Source: Planctomycetota bacterium (GTDB lineage Bacteria; Planctomycetota; Phycisphaerae; UBA1845; PWPN01). From it: 8,752 bases of DNA. Positions 1 through 6,895 of the stretch are shown here, in pieces (within the stretch, counting starts at the first letter, position 1; each line of letters opens with the position of its first letter). Both the position numbers and the translations under genes were made by a program. The stretch covers positions 1 through 8,752 of the forward strand of contig JACQVT010000581.1 in assembly GCA_016209665.1 (NCBI GenBank), in the 5' to 3' direction. A model generated the notes under the pieces. That model made no database searches. It had not been told where the DNA came from and saw nothing but the letters and a program-made list of their open reading frames with translations.

Positions 1-125
1 CCGGTAAGCAGCCAGGAACCTTCAAGCACGGCCTCGGGCGGCGGCGGACCGATAGTGGCATCGGGACAGCCGCCCAGCGAGACACCCGCGAGCGCCGCCA
101 GAGCGAACACCCGCTTGGTTCTCAT
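1..125 (-). CDS. Lipoprotein, N-terminal part (gene runs off the window)
   Basis: The first 41 codons of a gene that continues past base 1. Translation from the ATG at 125-123 gives MRTKR, a hydrophobic stretch (VFALAALAGVSLGG) and Cys20. This is a typical type II signal peptide with the lipobox LGGC, so the product should be a lipid-anchored envelope protein. After Cys20 comes a short proline-rich linker and then LEGSWLLT. That wording resembles the opening strand of lipocalin-like or META-like small beta-barrel domains, but too little is visible to assign a family. The start is well supported: AAGGAG lies at 137-132, six bases before the ATG. The gene diverges from proA across 238 bases. 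The existence of the gene is fairly sure; its function is unknown. Confidence 0.75.
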   Translation of the reverse strand, partial: MRTKRVFALAALAGVSLGGCPDATIGPPPPEAVLEGSWLLT

Positions 126-131
126 GGTCGT

Positions 132-137
132 CTCCTT
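132..137 (-). promoter_or_regulatory. Shine-Dalgarno site of the partial lipoprotein gene
   Basis: AAGGAG on the minus strand, six bases before the ATG at 125-123. It decides the start of the lipoprotein and is one of the clear ribosome-binding sites in the window; proA, speA and the HEAT-repeat gene have none. Confidence 0.7.
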
Positions 138-229
138 CACAGGGGCCGTCGGCGTCGTGACGCATCGGGTCGTCGGGTGATGGTTTCACCTCGCGAGACG
201 CGGCCCATCGCCTCGGCAACCCGGCGTAT

Positions 230-259
230 AGCATACCCGGCCCGCCTCCGGCCAGCCAA
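230..259 (-). promoter_or_regulatory. Weak candidate sigma70-type promoter for the partial lipoprotein gene
   Basis: On the minus strand TTGGCT (259-254) and TATGCT (235-230) are separated by 18 bases, with three to four matches each to the -35 and -10 consensus. The predicted leader would be about 95 bases. The rest of the divergent spacer (126-363) shows no other gene or clear structure. Consensus match only, so low confidence. Confidence 0.25.
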
Positions 260-350
260 CCCGATTGCAACGGCCGTTGTCCGTCGGGCAAGCCACCGCG
301 CCCTGATGGATGACTGCCGCCCCCCGGGTCCTCTCCACGCCCCGTTCGGG

Positions 351-356
351 TATAAT
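351..356 (+). promoter_or_regulatory. Perfect -10 box abutting the proA start codon
   Basis: TATAAT at 351-356 matches the -10 consensus exactly in otherwise GC-rich sequence. The proA ATG is at 364, so transcription would begin at about 362-364, on or next to the start codon. This implies a leaderless proA mRNA. In agreement, no Shine-Dalgarno sequence precedes the ATG. No good -35 hexamer is seen at the usual 17-base distance (around 328-333), so the promoter rests on the -10 box alone. Confidence 0.5.
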
Positions 357-363
357 CATTGGT

Positions 364-1629
364 ATGATCACGGCAAACCTTGAGGAGTACGCGGTGGAGT
401 TGGCCCGGCGTGCGCGGGAGGCGGGACGGCGGCTGGCGGTCACGTCCGGCCAGCAGCGGAACGACGCCCTGGCGGCCATGGCGGCCGGACTGCGCGAGCA
501 GGCGGAACGGCTGATCGCCGAGAACGCCCGCGACCTGGCCAAAGCCGAGGAGAACGGCCTGACGAAGGCGATGGTGGACCGGCTGCGGCTCGATCAGGCC
601 GGCGCCGAAAAAATGGCCCGGTCGGTCCAGGAAGTCGCCCAACAGACCGACCCCGTGGGCCAGGTGATCGACGGCTGGGTACGCCCCAACGGACTGCGGG
701 TCGAAAAACGCCGCGTGCCGATCGGCGTGGTGGCCATCATCTACGAGGCCCGGCCAAACGTCACCTCCGACGCCGCCGCCCTGTGCATCAAGAGCGGCAA
801 CGCCTGCATCCTGCGCGGGGGCAAGGAGTCGTTCCACTCCAACCTCGCGATCGGGCAGGTCATCGCCGAGGCGGTCAAGAAAGTCGGCCTGCCGGGCGAG
901 GCGGTCCAGATCGTCAACACCACCGACCGGGCCGTGGTACCGGCGTTGCTCCGGCAGGAGGAGTACATCGACCTGGTGATCCCGCGGGGCGGCGAGTCGC
1001 TGATCCGGGCAGTGGTCCAGGACTCCCGGATACCGGTGATCAAGCATTACACGGGCAACTGTCACGTATACGTGGACGCGGGGTGTCCGGCGGAGCTGGC
1101 CGAATCGGTGGTGATGAACGCCAAGACCCAGCGGCCGGGCGTGTGCAACGCGGCCGAGTCGCTGCTGTTCCACCAGGACGTGGCGGCGGGCCTGCTGCCG
1201 GCCGTGTGCCGCAAGCTGCAAGCGGCGGGCGTGGAGATCCGCGGCTGCGAGCGGACGCGGCAACTGCTGCCGGAGGTCAAGGCCGCCGGCGAGCAGGACT
1301 GGTACACCGAGTACCTCGACCTCGTCATCTCGGTCAAGGTGGTCGACTCGCTCGCCGACGCGATCGAGCACATCAACCGGTACAGCTCGCATCACACGGA
1401 CGCGATCCTGACGCACGACACGCGGGCGGCGGATGAGTTCGTCGCCGGCGTGGACTCGGGCAACGTGATGGTGAACTGCTCGACGCGCTTCAGCGACGGG
1501 GGCGAGTACGGCCTGGGGGCCGAGATCGGCATCAGCACCGACAAGCTGCATGCCCGCGGCCCGATGGGCGCCGCCGACCTGACCACGTACAAGTGGGTGG
1601 TGACGGGTTACGGACAGTTGCGGAAGTGA
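364..1629 (+). CDS. proA: Gamma-glutamyl phosphate reductase (glutamate-5-semialdehyde dehydrogenase)
   Basis: Catalyses the second step of proline synthesis in the cytoplasm: NADPH-dependent reduction of gamma-glutamyl phosphate, made by ProB, to glutamate-5-semialdehyde, which cyclises to pyrroline-5-carboxylate. The product is 421 aa, the usual ProA length. Family landmarks are in order: an N-terminal helix NLEEYAVELARRAREA, the segment PIGVVAIIYEARPNVTSDAAALCIKSGNA (residues 119-147), RGGKES (151-156), the active-site motif QRPGVCNAAESL with catalytic Cys261, and the C-terminal GLGAEIGISTDKLHARGPMG. An in-frame ATG exists upstream at 310, but family homology begins at 364 and the TATAAT at 351-356 would lie inside that longer version, so 364 is chosen. 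No proB is visible nearby. The gene stands alone and converges on the HEAT-repeat gene. Confidence 0.97.
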   Translation: MITANLEEYAVELARRAREAGRRLAVTSGQQRNDALAAMAAGLREQAERLIAENARDLAKAEENGLTKAMVDRLRLDQAGAEKMARSVQEVAQQTDPVGQVIDGWVRPNGLRVEKRRVPIGVVAIIYEARPNVTSDAAALCIKSGNACILRGGKESFHSNLAIGQVIAEAVKKVGLPGEAVQIVNTTDRAVVPALLRQEEYIDLVIPRGGESLIRAVVQDSRIPVIKHYTGNCHVYVDAGCPAELAESVVMNAKTQRPGVCNAAESLLFHQDVAAGLLPAVCRKLQAAGVEIRGCERTRQLLPEVKAAGEQDWYTEYLDLVISVKVVDSLADAIEHINRYSSHHTDAILTHDTRAADEFVAGVDSGNVMVNCSTRFSDGGEYGLGAEIGISTDKLHARGPMGAADLTTYKWVVTGYGQLRK

Positions 1630-1641
1630 CGCCGTCAAGAC

Positions 1642-1658
1642 CGCGGCGAAGCGCCGCG
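1642..1658 (+). terminator. Stem-loop 12 bases after proA, possible terminator
   Basis: Perfect inverted repeat CGCGGCG / CGCCGCG (1642-1648 and 1652-1658) around the loop AAG. It sits in the gap between two converging genes (proA and the HEAT-repeat gene), so it may end transcripts from either side. No T-run follows on either strand, so it is not a classical intrinsic terminator. Its centre is GCGAAGC, a sequence known to form an unusually stable DNA mini-hairpin, and it may instead be a copy of a dispersed repeat. Confidence 0.4.
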
Positions 1659-1685
1659 TGAGAAGTGAGAAGTACGAGGTGAGGC
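1658..1685. repeat. 7-bp tandem repeat tract, GTGAGAA type
   Basis: Four consecutive heptads in one register: GTGAGAA, GTGAGAA, GTACGAG, GTGAGGC. The first two are identical and the last two are decayed. The same heptad, read in the phase GAAGTGA, recurs upstream of rph at 8667-8698 and inverted at 8737-8747. It starts directly at the end of the stem-loop after proA and lies in non-coding sequence. Function unknown. Confidence 0.7.
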
Positions 1686-1744
1686 GTTGAAGACATCGCA
1701 GCAGGACGCGAGGCTCCGGCCTGGTCCGCCGGGGCGACACCTGG

Positions 1745-2614
1745 TTATTGCAGCCACTTGGCGGCCTCGTCGCGGGCGTGGATCAGGCGGCCCAACTCGG
1801 CCCAGCCGGGGTCGACGGCGTTGATTCGCTGCAAGACGTCGCACAGCAGGCGGGAATCGACGTGCTGCTGCCAGAACGACTCCAGTTCCGCGAGTTCAGC
1901 CTCCGTCGGCGCCGGCTGCGAGGCCGCCAGCCCTTGATCCGCGACGGGACTCTGTCGCTCTCGGACGCTTCGCGTCCGTCGCGTGTCAAGGGCCAGCCAG
2001 GACATCGGCCGACCGACCGTCTGGCTGAGCGCGTCGGCGGTGCGGCACAACTCCTTGATAGCCCAGTGCCGCATATACGGCAACGGCGTCTGCCGCGCCA
2101 TTTCGATGACAAGCGGTCCTCCCTCCGGCCGGCCCAATTCGATCAGCCCCAGCGCCGAGCCCATCGCCCGCCAGGGCTCCGGCGATCGGACGCCCTCGTT
2201 CAGCCAGTCCAGCAGCCGCGCGTCGCGGCCCGACAGCCGGGCCGCCCATAGGATCAGCTCCCCGCGCACGTAATCGTCCGGCGGCTCGTCGGCCCGGCGG
2301 CGAAGCACGGCCACGCCCGCCGGGTCGCGGGTCCGCAGCAGGGCCAAACCCGCGTCCTCGACCAGACGACGGTCCTGCTCCTTTTCCAGCATGGCGATCA
2401 AGGGGGGCAGCGCCCGCCGCTCCCGCTCCTGGATCACCTGTTGCACCGCCCGGGCCCGCACCTTCGCGTCCGGCGACAACAGATCGCGCTTGCACCGGGC
2501 CAGGTGCACCTGCCCGCCGATGGCGGCGACGACACCGAGGACGCCGATCGCGACGCAGCACGCGACGATCAGACGCATGAGCCAGTGTCGATGCCAAGCC
2601 ATTCCTTCGCCCAT
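1745..2614 (-). CDS. Membrane-anchored HEAT-repeat protein of unknown role
   Basis: A 289-aa protein. Residues 13-34 (MRLIVACCVAIGVLGVVAAIGG) form one hydrophobic segment preceded by basic residues, so it is probably an uncleaved membrane anchor or signal with the rest outside the cytoplasm. Residues about 48-195 are pairs of amphipathic helices rich in Ala, Leu, Arg and Asp (for example RARAVQQVIQERERRALPPL, LVEDAGLALLRTRDP, RGELILWAARLSG, MGSALGLIELGRP). This is the look of HEAT/armadillo-like protein-binding solenoids. Residues 211-235 break this pattern with an Arg- and Gln-rich stretch that contains a DNA palindrome. A final helical part (238-289) ends in AAKWLQ. ATGs at 2602 and 2578 are alternative starts; none has a convincing ribosome site. 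No specific partner can be named. Confidence 0.8.
   Translation of the reverse strand: MGEGMAWHRHWLMRLIVACCVAIGVLGVVAAIGGQVHLARCKRDLLSPDAKVRARAVQQVIQERERRALPPLIAMLEKEQDRRLVEDAGLALLRTRDPAGVAVLRRRADEPPDDYVRGELILWAARLSGRDARLLDWLNEGVRSPEPWRAMGSALGLIELGRPEGGPLVIEMARQTPLPYMRHWAIKELCRTADALSQTVGRPMSWLALDTRRTRSVRERQSPVADQGLAASQPAPTEAELAELESFWQQHVDSRLLCDVLQRINAVDPGWAELGRLIHARDEAAKWLQ
1963..1977. repeat. Palindrome inside the HEAT-repeat gene
   Basis: GGACGC-TTC-GCGTCC is a perfect inverted repeat with 6-bp arms. On the coding (minus) strand it reads GGACGCGAAGCGTCC and has the same GCGAAGC centre as the stem-loop after proA. It encodes residues around 213-218 in a charged stretch (211-235) that separates two helical parts. 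This suggests a small in-frame insertion of a dispersed element, which is inference from composition. Confidence 0.5.
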
Positions 2615-2679
2615 GTTTCGGTTCGGTCCGCAGGTCGTTGCCGGTGTCAGCCGCGCCGGCCGAGGCGCCAGCGGCCACG

Positions 2680-2708
2680 ACTATAGTTGACGCGGATCAG
2701 CCCGGCAA
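2680..2708 (-). promoter_or_regulatory. Candidate sigma70-type promoter for the HEAT-repeat gene
   Basis: On the minus strand TTGCCG (2708-2703) and TATAGT (2685-2680) are separated by exactly 17 bases, with four and five of six consensus matches. Transcription would start near 2673, giving a leader of about 60 bases before the ATG at 2614. The remaining part of the divergent spacer shows no gene. Confidence 0.5.
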
Positions 2709-2866
2709 TGCAGCCCCGGCCGCCGGGTTGGACGCCCTCACGGGTTGGCTCGCTGCCCCGTGCATCACGCCACAAAGGTCGAGCGTTATATCGGCGGCCT
2801 CCCGTTCAAGCGGACCGCTCCCGTCCGCTCGCCGCGTCGGTCTTTCGTGCGGCACGTCAGGCCCGG

Positions 2867-2872
2867 TACAAT
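2867..2872 (+). promoter_or_regulatory. Candidate -10 box just before the small membrane protein
   Basis: TACAAT, five of six matches to the -10 consensus, nine bases before the ATG at 2882. The expected transcription start is about 2878-2880, so the mRNA would be leaderless or nearly so, as at proA. No strong -35 element is seen. Confidence 0.4.
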
Positions 2873-2881
2873 CCCGCCGCG

Positions 2882-3259
2882 ATGCAACGCCTCGACGTGA
2901 CAGACGATCCCGCCCGACACCCACTCGCCTGCAGTGCCGAGCTGAGTATGGTTTTCGTCGCCATGCTGATGCTGTCCGGCTATAGCTGGAAGGCCCACTT
3001 CGTGACCCTGCTCCGGCCCTACGCCGTCCTGCTGAGCTGGCTGGCCGACGCCCGGCACGCCGGCCCGCGCGGGGTCGTGGGTACCCTGACCGCGCTGTCC
3101 TTCGCGCTCTGCACGTTGACCAGCGACCTTCTCGGCCCGGCGGGCGCCAATTACGCGGAGGCTCCGGGCCTGATCGCCGCGGGCGCCCTCGCCGCCGCGG
3201 CGGGCGTGCTCTGCATCCGGCGTCATCTCCGGTCGGCGGCAAGCTCGGAGCCGCCGTAG
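2882..3259 (+). CDS. Small multi-pass membrane protein, unknown function
   Basis: A 125-aa product. After a polar N-terminus (residues 1-19) there are three to four hydrophobic segments: SMVFVAMLMLSGYSW, FVTLLRPYAVLLSWLAD, VVGTLTALSFALCTLTSDLLG and LIAAGALAAAAGVLCI. A basic tail follows (RRHLRSAASSEPP). It is probably a cytoplasmic-membrane protein with both ends in or near the cytoplasm if four helices form. The codons favour G or C in the third position throughout, as in the neighbouring genes, which supports real coding. The reading frame is open further upstream (to 2687), but that part is Arg/Pro-rich and unlike protein, so the ATG at 2882 is chosen; there is no Shine-Dalgarno site but a TACAAT lies nine bases before it. 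I do not recognise a family. Confidence 0.6.
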   Translation: MQRLDVTDDPARHPLACSAELSMVFVAMLMLSGYSWKAHFVTLLRPYAVLLSWLADARHAGPRGVVGTLTALSFALCTLTSDLLGPAGANYAEAPGLIAAGALAAAAGVLCIRRHLRSAASSEPP

Positions 3260-3332
3260 CCGCCCCCTCGTCGGAGGTCTTCCCGAACCCGCGCCGGCGC
3301 AACCCCCCTGCCCGTGCCCGCGCGGGGTCCGT

Positions 3333-3353
3333 CGGCCGGCGAGGCCCCGGCCG
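3333..3353. terminator. GC stem-loop between converging genes, possible bidirectional terminator
   Basis: Inverted repeat CGGCCGG / CCGGCCG (3333-3339 and 3347-3353) with a seven-base loop. It lies between the end of the small membrane protein (3259) and the stop of speA (3367). There is no T-run on either side, so an intrinsic terminator is uncertain; the position between two converging genes is the main argument. Confidence 0.35.
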
Positions 3354-3366
3354 CTGCACCAGTGTG

Positions 3367-5316
<1,950 letters not shown>

Positions 5317-5374
5317 CTGCTGAAAGACCCCGAGCCCAACGATTCAATGGCCGTCAGCCACCTTAAACATAGTG

Positions 5375-5402
5375 ATTGTTGCAACTTGCGGCGCCGCGTC
5401 AA
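5375..5402 (-). promoter_or_regulatory. Candidate sigma70-type promoter of speA
   Basis: On the minus strand TTGACG (5402-5397, five of six) and AACAAT (5380-5375, four of six) are 16 bases apart, giving a start near 5368 and a leader of about 50 bases. The spacer between the two boxes contains the perfect palindrome GCGGCGCCGC (5388-5397). Upstream lie TTGATCAA (5417-5424) and a run of seven T (5427-5433, seven A on the coding strand), which could be an operator and an UP-like A-tract. Their roles are inference. Confidence 0.45.
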
Positions 5403-5433
5403 CAGGTTTTCCCCAAGTTGATCAAGTTTTTTT
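5382..5433 (+). other. Hairpin with T-run in the rdgB-speA spacer
   Basis: CAACTTG (5382-5388) and CAAGTTG (5414-5420) are perfect inverted repeats that enclose the speA -35 region and the GCGGCGCCGC palindrome. Six bases further on the plus strand comes a run of seven T. Read on the plus strand this resembles a weak intrinsic terminator, yet no plus-strand gene ends here. On the minus strand the A-run lies upstream of the promoter. It may be an accidental mix of promoter elements. Confidence 0.3.
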
Positions 5434-5521
5434 GTTGACGGGTCGCGATCGTCGGAGGCCGGGCCTCGGTCCGACACCGCTGTTCGACCGCTCGTCGGCG
5501 CGGCTCACCACCGTCAGATGG

Positions 5522-6295
5522 TTACCCGACCAACCCCGTCAACTGCTCGCGCAGGCACCGCAGCGCCTGGCCGCGATGACTGATCGCGTGCTTGGTCTCG
5601 GGCGACATTTCGGCCGTGGTCATGCCAAAGGCTGGCACCCAGAAGTGCGGGTCGTAGCCGAACCCGTTCGCCCCCCGCGGCTCATCGACGATCAGCCCCT
5701 CGACCGCCCCCTCGGCCGAAGCCAGTACCCGCAACTGTGGCACCGGCACTTCTTGTGGGACCGGCATCTTGCCGGTCAGTGATTCTCCTTCTGGGACCGG
5801 CATCCCACCGGTCGGTGACTCTTCGTGTGGGACCGGCATCTTGCCGGTCCCACATTCCCGAGGCCCATCCCACGCCCCGACCAGCACTGCCGCGCAGCAG
5901 AACCGGGCCGTCCGCCGCTCGGCCGGCACCCCGGCCAGCCGCGACACCAACAGGGCGTTGTTGGCCCCGTCGCTTTTGGGCTCGCCCGCGTACCGGGCCG
6001 ACCTCACGCCCGGCTCGCTGCCCAAGGCATCGACGACCAAGCCCGAGTCATCCGCGATCGTCCACAGCCCGCTCAGCCGGGCGTAGTGCCGGGCCTTGAT
6101 CTCGGCGTTGGCGGCGAACGTCTCACCGTCCTCGATCGGCTCCGGCCAACCTTCCGACGCGAACTCGCTCAGGCACCGCCACTCGACCGCCGCCGGCCAA
6201 CCCGTGGCCGACCCAGCCGTCTCGGCGCCGCCGAGGATTTCCCGCATCTCCCGGGCCTTGCCCGGGTTGCCCGTCGCCAGCAGGATCGTCCGCAT
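5522..6295 (-). CDS. rdgB: RdgB/HAM1 non-canonical purine NTP pyrophosphatase with a repeat insertion
   Basis: Hydrolyses dITP, ITP and XTP to the monophosphates and pyrophosphate, keeping deaminated purines out of DNA and RNA. Family motifs: TGNPGKARE near the N-terminus (8-16), FAANAEIKARHYA (60-72), the catalytic ADDSGLVVDAL with PGVRSARYAG (81-104), EPRGANGFGYDPHF (205-218) and SHRGQAL (239-245). The product is 257 aa against about 200 for the family. Most of the excess is residues about 147-187, where three 12-residue units beginning TGKMPVP or TGGMPVP are inserted between two core strands; this block is encoded by DNA palindromes. A smaller extra piece lies near residues 22-37. AGGAGG at 6311-6306, ten bases before the ATG at 6295, fixes the start. 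All catalytic motifs remain, so the enzyme is probably active. Confidence 0.95.
   Translation of the reverse strand: MRTILLATGNPGKAREMREILGGAETAGSATGWPAAVEWRCLSEFASEGWPEPIEDGETFAANAEIKARHYARLSGLWTIADDSGLVVDALGSEPGVRSARYAGEPKSDGANNALLVSRLAGVPAERRTARFCCAAVLVGAWDGPRECGTGKMPVPHEESPTGGMPVPEGESLTGKMPVPQEVPVPQLRVLASAEGAVEGLIVDEPRGANGFGYDPHFWVPAFGMTTAEMSPETKHAISHRGQALRCLREQLTGLVG
5739..5854. repeat. Tandem palindromic repeats inside rdgB, three units and a partial one
   Basis: Three units begin with GGGACCGGCATC at 5757, 5793 and 5829, exactly 36 bases apart, so each adds 12 codons and keeps frame. The last copy contains a perfect palindrome, TGTGGGACCGGCA / TGCCGGTCCCACA (5826-5838 and 5842-5854) around TCT. 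The other two copies have shorter intact arms (ACCGGCA/TGCCGGT at 5760-5776; ACCGG/CCGGT at 5796-5812). A shorter piece, GGCACCGGCACTTC (5739-5752), looks like a partial fourth copy. I believe similar GGGAC(C/A)GGCATCTTGCC elements are scattered in planctomycete and cyanobacterial genomes, but that is memory and was not searched. Confidence 0.85.
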
Positions 6296-6305
6296 CCGGG
6301 GTTTG

Positions 6306-6311
6306 CCTCCT
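6306..6311 (-). promoter_or_regulatory. Shine-Dalgarno site of rdgB
   Basis: AGGAGG on the minus strand, ten bases before the ATG at 6295. It supports that start over the open reading frame that continues upstream. Confidence 0.7.
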
Positions 6312-6342
6312 TGAAACAGGGGCCAGTCTACGTCATCCGGCA

Positions 6343-6348
6343 TACAAT
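6343..6348 (+). promoter_or_regulatory. Candidate -10 box of the dioxygenase remnant
   Basis: TACAAT, five of six matches, lies in the 109-base divergent spacer between rdgB and the phytanoyl-CoA dioxygenase remnant. A start near 6355 would give a leader of about 50 bases that includes the GGAGGG ribosome site. No convincing -35 box is seen. Confidence 0.35.
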
Positions 6349-6390
6349 CGACCAGTCCTGGGAAAGCCCAACGCACGTGCGTCTTCCATT

Positions 6391-6396
6391 GGAGGG
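6391..6396 (+). promoter_or_regulatory. Shine-Dalgarno site of the dioxygenase remnant
   Basis: GGAGGG, eight bases before the ATG at 6405. It shows that the 5' end of this broken gene is still intact and selects 6405 over an in-frame GTG at 6396. Confidence 0.65.
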
Positions 6397-6404
6397 TGAC
6401 ACCG

Positions 6405-6831
6405 ATGTCCACGCTTCGGGAACGGTATCTCAACGAGGGCTACGTCAAGGTCGAGGGCCTGCTCGGGGCCGACGAGGTCGAGGCCATCCGCCGCGAGACG
6501 ACCGAGATTTGTGCCGGCCGCCGGGGCCGCATCGACGGCGTCGAGCCCCTGCCCGAGGACGCCCCCGCCGACGAGCGGGTCTGTGCCCGATACCTCTGTA
6601 TCCACTTCCCCCACAAGATACTGCTCCTACCGCAACCGGGCCGCCGCCGGATTCCGCCGGGCCCTCGTCAACCACTACATGAGTGCCGAGTCCATGCTGC
6701 CCTGGAACTGGGACGGCCGACTGCCCATGAAGGAGGACATGCGCGACATCGTCCTCGTCGCCGGCACCGACCCCCACGCCCACAAGGGCACCGAATCGCT
6801 GACCTACCCCTTCCTTCGCCGGGAAAAGTGA
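6405..6831 (+). pseudogene. Phytanoyl-CoA dioxygenase (PhyH) family gene with internal deletion and frame change
   Basis: Both ends of an Fe(II)/2-oxoglutarate oxygenase of the PhyH family are present, but not the middle. Residues 1-72 from the ATG at 6405 give the typical opening (RERYLNEGYVKVEGLLGADEVEAIRRE ... RYLCIHFPHKI). From about 6619 the homology moves to another frame, giving about 70 codons, CSYRNRAAAGFRRALVNHYMSAES ... GTDPHAHKGTESLTYPF, which is the usual C-terminus, ending with TGA at 6829-6831. Family members are about 270-300 aa, so some 130-150 codons are missing, including the HxD iron-binding motif. The distal His that normally precedes the NR...FRRAL segment would fall exactly at the join. 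The product cannot bind iron and the frame is lost. The breakpoint is near 6617-6622. An assembly error is the main alternative. Confidence 0.8.
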
Positions 6832-6895
6832 GCCGGCCGAGGCAGGATCTGGCGTCGTGGAGAGAACGACAACCTGTTTCCACTCGACCGGCCGA

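Noticed and set aside
22..1740. A 572-codon open frame on the minus strand opposite proA
   Set aside because: It is antisense to proA, a certain gene with all motifs, and is Arg/His/Pro-rich. Long antisense open frames are expected in high-GC DNA where stop codons are rare.
2687..2881. Upstream extension of the small membrane protein by 65 codons
   Set aside because: The extension is Arg/Pro-rich, covers the divergent promoter region of the HEAT-repeat gene, and includes the TACAAT placed just before the ATG at 2882.
5455..5467. Intrinsic terminator of rdgB at the GAGGCC-G-GGCCTC palindrome
   Set aside because: The loop is too small for the full stem and no T-run follows on the minus strand; the nearby homopolymer reads as A on that strand.
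5739..5854. CRISPR array
   Set aside because: The 36-base period invited the idea, but the units are contiguous, with no separate unique spacers of normal size, lie inside rdgB in frame, and have no cas genes nearby.
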